The translations under genes and the position numbers were made by a program. This document shows, in pieces, positions 1-9,600 of a stretch of 28,382 nucleotides of DNA. The DNA comes from Parachlorella kessleri (taxonomy: Eukaryota > Chlorophyta > Trebouxiophyceae > Chlorellales > Chlorellaceae): assembly GCA_001598975.1 (NCBI GenBank), contig BBXU01003038.1, positions 1 through 28,382 on the forward strand, given 5' to 3'. The notes under the pieces are model-generated. The model was not told the DNA's origin. It saw only the letters and a list, made by a program, of their open reading frames with translations, and ran no database searches. The first letter of the stretch is position 1. Each line of letters starts with the position of its first letter.

Positions 1-4
1 AGAG

Positions 5-105
<101 letters not shown>

Positions 106-593
106 GTGGGGAGATATGTGATGCCATGTGTTGTTAATGATGTTGAAGGCAAGCAGCGGCAAATAACAGGTCAAAGGGAGGGATGGCAAGTGACAGCAGG
201 GCAGGGCGTGGGGATGCTCTTGCGTCGATGGCAGGGGGGTTCAGTGTGGTGCAGCTAGGCGGCGCGGTGCTGGTGCAGATGGGAGTGGGCATGTTTAGAC
301 GCGCCCGCCCTTGGGCAAGGCAGGCTGTCTGCAGGGAGTGCAGGTGAAGTGACAGACTGGGGGGGGACGACCAGTGTCTAGTCTTTGTCTAAGCTTGGTC
401 TTTTGTCCAGCATGATCGCACTGACGGCAGAGAACATGCTGATGCTGTGTGGGAAGCGCAGTGATTGATTGACTGGCCTGCGTGGGGTCCTGGTGCTGTG
501 GCATTGGGCCCGGTGGGCCCACCAGGGGGCTACAAGCGGCGCACGCAAATTGCCGCCAGCAGCATTGCATGTTTGATTGCTCCCCTTTCCCAG
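106..593. other. No supportable gene; upstream or intronic sequence of the CCCH gene
   Basis: Between the microsatellite and the first convincing exon I see only short frames with no conserved motif. Earlier exons and the start codon of the CCCH gene may lie here or outside the window. Position 591-593 is a CAG that fits a 3' splice site for the first recognised exon. Confidence 0.5.
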
Positions 594-3346
594 AGCATTT
601 GACACCTCCCTACTGGCAGGCCTCACCAACTCACCCGCCCGCAATGGGACTCCCCACGCTGCCCTGCAGGCAGCGCGCGCGTCTCCCGACGTGGGCGAAG
701 ACTACGAGAAGTACGGCGGCGCGGGGCGGGTGACGCAGCTGGCCAGCGACCTGGAGGCGCTGGGGGTGGTGGAGCGGCTGCGCACCAAGCGGGGGGGCTG
801 GGAGGTGCTGCTGCGGGTGGACCGGCTGGAGCGGCTGGCAGCAGAGCAAGGTGGGTGGGGTGGGTGTGGTTCGAGGAGGTCGTGGCCGTGTGGCCTCTTG
901 TAAGGGGGAGCGCGGCCTGGGAGGTGGGGCTGAAGGGCAACGTACAAGGCTGGCTGCTGAGCAGCACTGAAGCTGGCGGCTGGGGTGTGCGGTGTGTGTG
1001 GTGCTTTCAGCATGCTCGCTGGTGGCAGGGGTCCCTCGGCTAAGCTGGGCATATGCCACTACTTAGCAGGGTAGCAGCGGACATGGCCCACGATAGACTT
1101 CAAGCTGCTGCTAGGCAGTGCCTCATGAGCGCAGTCCCCTGTGCACAACCCCCCAAGCCCTCCGCTCACTTGGTCCCTTGCAAGCCCTCCTGTAATCCCA
1201 TCGTAGCCCCCGCAGGCGGCTCGCGCAGCGAGAGGAAGCGTGCGCGCGCCGCGGCAGGCGAGGGGGCCGAGCAGCCCCCCTCCCGGGCCTCCTCTCCCCC
1301 ACCGCCCAGCAAGCAGCCCCGGCACGAGGACCCCCGCTACGCCTCCCGCCCCCCTCGCGGCGGTTCGGAAGCCCCCTCCGCCGGCGGCGGCGGCGGCCGC
1401 CCCTCCTCGCACCCCCCCATTCCCCACCCACAGCATCAGCAGCTGCCCCCCGGGGCCCCCGGCCAGGGGCCGGCGCCGGTGCCCTACCAGAGGATACAGG
1501 GGGTGCCCCGGGGGTTCCCCGCAGTGTCCCGGGGGCCCACCCCGGACCGCGGCAGCATGGAGTATGCCGACCACTGGGACCCGGTGTGGCGGTACGAGCA
1601 CGCTGTGGTGCGCTTCCTGCGCAAGCAGGGCCAGGTGCCCCTTGAGGAGCTGGAGCGCCACTTCCCACTGCCAGCCATCTACCGGCAGCCACCCGCTCGC
1701 GGTGAGTGCTGCTGATGGGCTATGACATGCCAAGGGTTTGCTGGAGGTGCTGGGCAGTTGCAGTAGAGGGGCGCCCATGATGAGATGAACTGTATCGCCC
1801 CTGTTTGCTGCCAGCAGTCTACGCGCGGTGGGTGCTGCTGCGCGTGCTTCGTGCATGCGTGCTGGCAGCGGTAAGTAACTCTCAACTATGACAAGGATTC
1901 AGTTTGTGGAGAAATAGACCCCGCTTTGCTGCTTCTCCCAAGAAATTGTACACGTTTTGCTGCCCATGCAGTGCATGCTGTCTCTCTCTAGCCGTTCCCC
2001 CACTACTCCCCGTTCCACCCCTACTCCCTTTGGCATGTTGTGGTGCATGGGTCGTCTCATCAGGTGCCTCCAAGGTCACCTAGGCATGGGCCTGCTTCCC
2101 GGCAACATACAGAAACGCCTCCTCCCCAACCCCCCCACCCCGCTCCCGCCTCACCGCGCTCCCTGCCTGCCTGCCTGCCTACCTGCCTGCCTGCTGCAGG
2201 CGACTTCCGCGGCTGGGTGCTGCACCGGCCCCACCTGTTTGACGTGGCGGAGGGCGGGCTGGTGGGCGCGGTCAAGGGCGCCAGCGCCCTGCTGCAGTAC
2301 AAGCGGGACATGCTGCAATACCTGGTCCAGCCCGGCCACCCCGGCCAGCGGGCGCTGCTGGAGCAGGGGCTACAGGTGGACGTGCCGCTGCCCGCGGACA
2401 CGCCGCCCTCCATCGTGGAGGAGGTGCGTGGGGAGGGTACTGCTGGCGGTACTGCGGCGGTACTGCCTGATGAGTGGGGTGGGGTGATGCCGGCTCAGGG
2501 GCTCCAGGTGGACGTGCCGCTGCCCGCAGACACGCTGCCCTCCATCGTGGAGGAGGTGCGTACTGCTGGGAGGGTGCTGCTGGCGGTACTGCGGCGGTAC
2601 TGCCCGATGAGTGGGGTGGGGCGCAGCTGGAGCAGGGGCTGTAGGTGTAGTGCTGCTTCTGCCGGAGTGCTGTGGGCTATCCTGGATATTGATGAGGTGG
2701 TTGCAGGGGCTGCAGTAGGGTGGAGTCGCAGCCGCCCGGCTGCCTGCCAGGTGCATGGCCTGACCGTCTTCTCACTGGGCCCGTGCTAGGGTCCCAATGG
2801 ATGGTGGGTAGCTCAAGGAAGTCCCAGGCTGGCAGCCCTTGTTTACCCTGCGTGCCTGTTTCCTTGGCTGGTGCGACCGCAGGCCCAGATGAACTTCTGG
2901 GCCTTCCTGAGGAAGTACTACGGCAGGGAGGTGTGGCTGGTGGCGCCCAAGCACTACGCAGGCTCACACAGCCTCAAGTAAGTGCTTGTTCCCTTCTTTT
3001 TGCCAGCTGGGAGGGCAGGAGCCGAGGCTGAATGGTACTTAGATCTCCTGCTGATTGGGCATCTCTAGGTGGGACCTCTACCAGCGCGGACATTATCTTC
3101 TGATATTTATTCCCACTGCTATGAAAAGAGCCGCAGAGCTGACACCCTCCACATGCAGCGACCCTCATACCGTGGCTCCAACTGTGCTGCAGGACTGTGG
3201 AGCTGAGGCCGTTCCGCGACCCGCGACCCCACCCCGCCGCGCCCCGCCTAAAGGGCGTGTGCCGCTACTTTGAGCCCAACCGCCCTGGCAGCTGCAACAA
3301 GCAGCAGAGTTGCGACTTCGCGCACTGCACGGAGCGTGTGCTCTGA
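594..3346 (+). CDS. CCCH-type zinc-finger protein (5' end not identified)
   Basis: Proposed exons: about 594-850, 1216-1701, 2200-2423, optional 2499-2555, 2883-2977, 3069-3083 and 3193-3346 (TGA). The first three junctions are phase 1 with good sites (G|GTGGGT, G|GTGAGT and CAG acceptors). The C-terminus holds one CCCH finger, visible as GVCRYFEPNRPG followed by SCNKQQSCDFAHC, giving Cys-X10-Cys-X5-Cys-X3-His. Such fingers usually bind RNA, so a role in RNA processing or decay is an inference. Upstream are a helical segment ending RVDRLERLAAEQ, a long Pro/Ser/Ala-rich linker (exon 2), and ordered segments including VVRFLRKQGQVPLEELERHF and AQMNFWAFLRKYYGREVWLV. The former looks vaguely like a winged helix, but I cannot name the domain. 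The first exon starts after an acceptor, so upstream exons are missing. The intron before the last exon lacks a normal GT donor (see findings). No confident gene symbol. Confidence 0.75.
2367..2660 (+). repeat. Tandem duplication of an exon end plus its 5' splice site
   Basis: A unit of 132 bp (2367-2498) is repeated at 2499-2635 (137 bp), followed by a decayed third start near 2636. Each of the first two units begins just after a CAG, encodes a 19-residue peptide starting GLQVDVPLPADT and ending PSIVEE, and then carries the same donor GAG|GTGCGT. The third copy has TAG stops. The spacer between copies one and two is open and a multiple of three, so exon duplication, intron retention or skipping all keep the frame. 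Confidence 0.9.
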
Positions 3347-3609
3347 GCGCTGGGATCCCTGCTGCGCTGTGCTGCTGCACCTCTCAAGCGCGGGCAGGCT
3401 CCCCGGTAGTGCGCCATACTGTGGCAGCCTGCCCTGCTAGCCGATGCTGATCTCTAAGCCGCTGCCCTTAGCTACACACCACAGCGCTGGCAGGCGTGGC
3501 GCAACGGGGATGTGCCGACATGGGAGGCTGCCCGGCAGGCTGAGCAGCCTTGACGCAGCCCGTCTAACAGCCCTTCCCTCAAAAACCTTGGTGATGAGGC
3601 CTCCCTTCC

Positions 3610-3614
3610 TGTAA
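3610..3614 (+). terminator. TGTAA, candidate poly(A) signal of the CCCH gene
   Basis: TGTAA is the usual chlorophyte polyadenylation signal. This copy lies 264 bases after the TGA of the CCCH gene and is the first one on the plus strand after the stop. The 309 bp between the CCCH stop and the nearest minus-strand candidate exon otherwise show no gene, and the two units are convergent. Confidence 0.4.
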
Positions 3615-3655
3615 GGCAGGCCTACCCCTGCCTGTGCCCTAACGTCCACCACCTC

Positions 3656-4311
3656 TCACAATGCCATGGTCTGGTGGTCATCCCACAGCCGACAGCCATT
3701 TATAGCAGCCGACGGCGGCGGGGTATCCAGCGGGGTGTGGAGCGGGGGCAGCCTGGTTGTCAACTCTTCCATTTCTTCAATCCATGCATCCAGGGTCGTG
3801 AAGAAGCGCGTCGCAGCCAAGTGCTGTGCAGAATCAGCCAGCATATGCAGGGTGCTTGGGAATAGGCGACGCCAAATGCCTACTGCTTCAGCAGGAGTTT
3901 GCTGGACCTAGGTGCCGCCTGGCTATCCAGCGCAGTCAGCAGCCAATATTTCACACCAGCTCAGTCAACACCAGCCGGAGCAATGCTGTGTAGTTCGCTC
4001 ACCTGGTAGTGTGTCAGCCTCCGTTCACGGCACTCAGCAAGGCGGTCATCTGGCACATGTATTGCCACCTTGCCATGTTCAGTCCGCGTGCCAAGGGCAG
4101 GTTCGTCACATGCCCAGGCGGTTGTCAGCCCGGTGCTCCAGCATGCTCCCGGTGGCGGGGTTTGGGTGGGGTGCCAGCAACAGCCTGGAAGGCGCGCCAC
4201 AGCAGGCATGCTATGTGGCAGCCGACACCTGGCCAACTGGCAGTAGCTGCGCTGGACCAGCTTGCAGCCACGTGTCGTTGTGCGGGCAAACAAAGACCCT
4301 TCTTTCAGCAA
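3656..4311 (-). CDS. Candidate terminal exons of the large unknown gene (unresolved)
   Basis: Two minus-strand stretches look coding. The downstream one (about 3909 to 3656, TGA) follows a CAG acceptor and contains HMLADSAQHLAATRFFTTLD and AWIEEMEELTTRLPPL, which is well-ordered sequence. The upstream one ends at about 4002 with CAG|GTGAGC in phase 0, which matches the phase of the downstream exon. It contains DDRLAECRERRLTHYQ. Its left limit is unclear, because another frame here (ending at a TGA near 4012, with ARGLNMARWQYMCQMTALL) also looks coding. I could not join either to the exon ending at 6635 with confidence. They may be the 3' end of the unknown gene, a separate small gene or a decayed copy. 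No family recognised. Confidence 0.35.
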
Positions 4312-4974
4312 ATCACAAGAGGTGTGGCAGGCCGGGCTCCCACAGGACGGCCCAAGAGCGGCTTGGCCTTAGCAGCGGGCGAGTCGGGTACCCTTGCTGG
4401 AAGGGTGCCTTGTGCAGCAGGTGCAGCTTTAGCTGGCACCAGGCCCTTGGGGACTTGCAAGGCTTGTGTGTGAGGGGGTCAGCATATTCGATATTGGTGC
4501 TCAGGGGTTACTGGTGGCGTGATGTCTGTGGTGGGGTGTCTGGTGGCCTTAGACATATGGGACTGGTGGCTCACTGGTTGCCCATTCTTGGGATGTGGAG
4601 TCTGGTTAATGCATGCCTCGCCTCTGCACCTACCGCCGAGAGGCAGCACGCGGTCAACTGTTCAACAACCTGTGTGAGACTTAACTAGTTACCAGAGGTT
4701 ATTTTCTGCAAAGGTTATTTATCGGGCTTGCTACATCCCGTTATCGTTAGTGTACCTAAATGAACCTGCCGGGTTGCGTTTGTGAGGCCTCCTTGAGTTT
4801 CATGGTAAGTGCCAGTCAGAGGGGGAGCTACACCGACAAAGTGCGCACTGGTGCTGCATAGAACGGCCTCGCACCACCTACCAGTTGTGGGAGTATGTAA
4901 TAAGTGCTCTTTGTACTCTCATGAAACTTACACTGTATGGCATACCAAGAACCTTCCAGTGGCCTTAGCTTATC

Positions 4975-5190
4975 TTGGGGAGAGAATTACAGGCTCAGAA
5001 CTCAGGCAAGCCTCAGGCATACTCTGCATCCAGTCCTGTACGTACAGTTCAACTCTCACAACCTGTTCGCACTACCTGCCCCCCATGCTAGTACCAGAAA
5101 GACTCAGGCTCATTCTGCATTCAACCCTGTCGGTCCAGTCCAACCCAGCTCTACTGTCTGTTTGCACTACCTGCCCCCCATGCTAACACC
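4975..5190. repeat. Degenerate repeat, first copy (about 115 bp) plus partial second
   Basis: The copy starts with TTGGGGAGAGAATTACAGGC and ends with a GCACTACCTGCCCCCCATGC core. The second half recurs at 5094-5190 with the same core near 5163. The same unit returns at 5425-5540, so this is a small dispersed family rather than a single tandem array. No coding potential. Confidence 0.75.
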
Positions 5191-5424
5191 AGAAAGTTGC
5201 CCAGAAAATGGAGCTCGAGCTGCAATCACAAGCAATAGGCCGTGCACAGAGTTCTTACCACTCGAATATTGTTCGTCCTGGCAATGTCAGCCAATCCCAT
5301 ATGTGCAGGGGGTGATGCCTAGTCAAAAGCGTGAAACAGCGTGCTACCACACCTGAAACATGCTGCGGCATGCTGTGCGCCTTCAATAACAGGACACACA
5401 ATGTGAAAACTAAAATAGCTTGTT

Positions 5425-5540
5425 TGGGGAGAGACCTACTGGCTCAGATTTCAGGCAAGATACAGAGCATATCTGCCTAAACCCCTGTCAGCCCAGTATA
5501 CCAGTACCCCCATCTCTGATCGCATTACCTGCCACCCTGA
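5425..5540. repeat. Degenerate repeat, third copy
   Basis: It begins TTGGGGAGAGACCTACTGGC and ends in CGCATTACCTGCCACCC, clearly alignable by eye to 4975-5090 with many substitutions. A shorter match to the terminal core (CGCACTACCTGCCACC) lies near 5852-5867. Confidence 0.7.
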
Positions 5541-6634
5541 ATAAAATACAGTGATGCAGTAAGAATTCCGAGTACCACACTTCAGCCTGGCATGCGCCAC
5601 CACTGGCACTATCTCCCAGTATCACAAGAACATCCCAGCCCCGGGGGTATCACCGAGGAAGGTAGCAGAGGTGCTGCGCAGAAAGTAGGTGAAGGCCACA
5701 TATCACATTTCTCAGTAATGCAGTAAACCGGGACAAATTCCGCAGTGGTAACAGCAGGCCTACTGGCAGGTAAGAGTGCTCCAGCACTGCAGGGCGTCCT
5801 GCAGCCCAGCCCAGCAAACCCGCCCAGCCTTGCAGGCTGGCTAACTCGCAAATCGCACTACCTGCCACCACCCACAAGCGCCGTGCATGCACACCATGTC
5901 AGGTCACAGCATGTAAGCGATCACGAATGTTCACCCAAAGGAGGCCAAGAAGACATCTGATTCATGAAAAAGTAAGCGGGCCAAAAGTAGGTCTCTGACT
6001 ACTGAGCACAAGGTAATAATAACTGAGCCAAGTGTACGCCAAAAAAGGTGCACGGGGGACATGCTTCCCGAGGTCAAGACGCTAATTAGCGATCGCTACA
6101 CTCCAGCCATGCCCAAAGGTCTGCAATGAAGAGTTGTCAGCAACCCATGCGTACACCCTAGGGTCGAGGTGCTCAAATACCATTGGAAGTCCACCACTCC
6201 AGCTAACCTAATGAAGGCATGCTGTCCATACTGTTTTGCTGCAAAACACCGAAGCCATTTCATACTATAGTGCATTCTGACGTCGGTCGGATTCGGCAGT
6301 ACTGTTCCCAAACCGGCTAGGCAAGCACACGCGGTGCTGCATGGGAATACTTACACTCCCACATGGCTGCGCAGGGTGACTGCCAACACTGGGACGGGTA
6401 TGTTGGCGCACCTGCATACCACAGTGACCAGCTGCAGTTCACTGGCGCCCTCACCAAACCCATCCCCTCGAAGGCTCAGCAAGCACTATCGGAGAAGGTC
6501 TATCGGAGAAGTTTCACTGCAGCGTACAACCTGCAGACCGGCTCACAATGCACCACTTCCATGATCCCAAAGACAGGCACCTGGCGTACCCATGCCAACA
6601 ACGACCTGCCCGATAGGAGGGCGGGTGCGCCTAC

Positions 6635-9600
6635 CTTCCGCGTCAACCGAGAATGGCCGCAGCTCCACCACAGCATCAGGGCCCCGCTTGGCAACTCTGA
6701 GGGCATCCCCTAGGTGCTCCTGAAACGCCGAAACAGCGTTCCACAGCAGCTGCACAACAGCCATAGGGCGTGACAATCACCAGGACAAGACAGCTTGAGT
6801 GGAACTGCAAACGACCTTAACGACCTGGGGGCATACCAATGCCCTTATCCGCACACCGCAAACCTCTCATACCCCAATTTGCAGCTAGCACCCCACAACA
6901 GATACCCAGCAATTGGAGTCCGCACCAGCCACGTACCAAGGTGCCAGAGCTTCTAGAGATCATGCAGAACCCCCCGCACATGTTCCATACCTGCCAGCAT
7001 TATCTCCTGCATACCTGCTCTTCGAGCCGTGGTGGAAGCCCCGGCGGCAGGGCCACGCTGCGCAGCAGGTCTGGCAGAGGAGCCCGGGGGATGTCTTGCC
7101 GGTAAAGGTACCCCAGCACGTCCCTTCTGTAGGCTATCCACACGCTTGCCCCTGAGGCGCACCAGCCAGGCAGGGAACACCAAATTTTACTTCTCCCAAG
7201 CGGCAGGTAAGGAAAGGATGGATGCACAAGGTTTTTTTCTTTTTTTTGGTCAGAATGCTCTGCTGACTGGCACATTTGAGGTCCTACGGCAGGAGACGCA
7301 GGTCACAGGATTTCCAAAGCTTGGCTGGGCACTGCCTTTTACAAAAGCAGACCAGCAACCAAAAGCGCCTTAATGAAGCTAACCCTGCAACTTTGGGGCA
7401 GTCAGTCACCTGCCACCCGGTCGCAGCCGCCATTGGGAAGCAGCTTGAAAAGCAATGGGCGCCGCACGAGACACGCCCGGTACACCGCTGCAGAAGGGAC
7501 CTTGGCAATCAGGCTTACAGCATAAAGTGGAAACTGCACCACGCCGCTCACTGATGCCAGTTCATGGATCCATGGCGTGCACATACAATTGTGATGCGTA
7601 CTCGGCCAGCTGACTGGGTTCTGCCATCGACAAAGGGCCCCTCGCAGACAGGTTGCGCTTTGTGTTGCACATTTAAAACTCTGTTACGTCTACTTTAATG
7701 CAGCTTCAAGTTAAAATCCGCACCTGTTGCTGGGCCTGGCATTGGTAGGCAGCTCGGCAGGGGCTCGACGAGGTCCTCTACAAAGAGCCACCCCCGCTCC
7801 AACGCTTGCACTGCCCTCAGCTCCCAGTCTGTGATGGGGTCCACATAGAGCTGCCGGGTAAGCTGCTGCCCCTGCTGCTCTTGCCCCGCCAGGCTGGCAT
7901 GGCTTGCTGGCGAGGGGCCTGGCAACGGCTGTGGGGCTACGAGTGAGACCATTGGTGGGGGGTGCAATAAGTGCCCAGACGGGAGTGGGGGCGTTGGCAG
8001 CCGCTGGAGGGGAGGCGGTAGTGTCGGCGGCCGGGCGGGCAGAAGCTGAGAGACTGGCTGCTGCCTTGGCGCCGGCAGGGTTGCTGCGTGGCCCGGCAGT
8101 GAAGGGAGGTTGAGGGGGGGCAGCGCCCCATGGCCTGGCTGTGCATCCCCCCGAGCCTGCTTGGAGACATGGCACAGCGTGGCGTCGCTGGGTGCGGCAA
8201 GAGGGGAGTACGGCCTCTTGCAAGAAACATGTGAAGAGTTTGAAACCCTGGCAAGCTGGCTGCAGGGAGCTCTAGGAGAATTGGGGACGGGGCATGGGGG
8301 CTCGCTGCCTGTGCTGCTGTCATTCGGGACAGCAGGGCTGCAGGGTGGCCTGCAGTTGCCACCTGATGCAGTTGTCTTGGGGACCGCAGAGACAGTTTCC
8401 TGCTCCTGCTGCTGCCAGTGCGGTGACGGCAGGGCCGCACCAGGTGGTGGGTGACTTGGCAGTGGCGGCTGACCTAAAAAGTCCGGCATTGCTGGCTGAC
8501 TTGGAAGGTCTGGCAGTGGCGGAGGACTAGGGAGGTCCGGCATTGACGGAGGACTAGGGAGCCTCGGCAGTGGCGGCTGCCAATTGGCCATCTCGCTCGG
8601 TACGTGTCGCAATGGAGCGCTCAAATCTGGGAGGCCTTTGCATGGTTGCAAGCGCTGCTGCTGCTGCTGCTGATGGTGCTCATGCAGACAAATTGCTGTT
8701 GCCAGTGCTTCCCCTGCCCCTGCAGAGAAGAACCTCCAGGAGGCCTCCATCTCCTGTTGCCCACCCTCTGGGCGCATGGGGGAGATGTCCATGGAGGGCT
8801 GGGCTGGGCTGCATGGAGGGCTGTCCAGCATGCTGCACCACTGCGGCACCTCATCCTCCTCGGCCGGCAGAGTTCCGCAGGGCAGGCGGTTGCGGCGGCT
8901 GCTGGGCTGCCCGTGGTTGGTTTGCACGAATGGCTGTAGGGCTGAAGTGTCGCCACCCGCATCGCAGGCCTCTGGCTGGGTGCCCACGTCTCCAGGACGC
9001 CCGCTGGGCGGCGCGGCTGGGAGCGGGGTTCCACTAAGCTCCATGCTTGCCACTTCTATGGGCCTGGCAGGCTCAGCCCCAAGCTGCACGCCCTCCTCAG
9101 CCGCCAACCTGGCCAGCACTGTTATACGAGGCTCTTGCAAGGTGGCAACCACAGGTGCCGCCAGCCCAGCAGTTGGAGGCGAGACTGTTCCTGCAGGCTG
9201 GTGATTGCCAAGCTGCCTCTGTGCCTTGCCTGCACCCGCACCGCGTGGCTGTCCAGGCTCGGAAGGGGCCTCAGGGGGCCGACTATCCTCGTGGCCAGAA
9301 GTGCCCAGCTTGCTATGCTGACTGCACGAGTGCGGCGAGGCCGCCTCAGGTACCTTGATGACCACTCTGGTGCTGTTGCTGCTGTGTGGCTGGCTGTGAC
9401 CTCCGTCTGCCCCCAGGGCCTTCCCATCATCATGCCGGCTTTGGGATGGCTGTTGCCCCGCTTGTGCCCCCCCCTCCCCCTCCTCGCTGGAATCATCAAA
9501 CAGGGGCACCCCAGGCCGCACCTCAATCTTAGGCTGCTTTGGCTGCTCCTGGCAATTGCTGGGACAGTCCTGCAGCCGGTCCGGCACCGCTGCTGACACC

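Larger units (their letters stand above)
4312..6634. other. No convincing exons; repeat-bearing intron or intergenic stretch
   Basis: About 2.3 kb with lower G+C than the flanking exons and no reading frame with coding-like composition in which splice sites agree. It carries degenerate tandem copies of a roughly 115 bp repeat (listed separately). If the minus-strand exons on both sides belong together, this is one long intron or several introns with exons I failed to see. Confidence 0.5.

Noticed and set aside
1059..1856. 265-codon minus-strand ORF
   Set aside because: Shadow of the high-G+C second exon of the CCCH gene; the plus strand has the splice phases and the zinc finger.
3912..4688. 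258-codon plus-strand ORF
   Set aside because: Rich in Cys, His, Ser and Trp with no ordered motif, no coding-like third-position bias, and antisense to better minus-strand candidate exons.
6363..6713. 116-codon plus-strand ORF
   Set aside because: Overlaps the antisense of the well-supported minus-strand exon 6749-6635, and no plus-strand splice partners were seen.
7625..7672. Start codons 22 and 67 bases after the TAA at 7695, read as a second polycistronic pair
   Set aside because: The downstream frame stops after 36 codons, while a donor at 7724 and acceptor at 7488 join the flanking exons in phase, so one spliced gene is simpler. The upstream ORF also has too many AUGs for leaky scanning.
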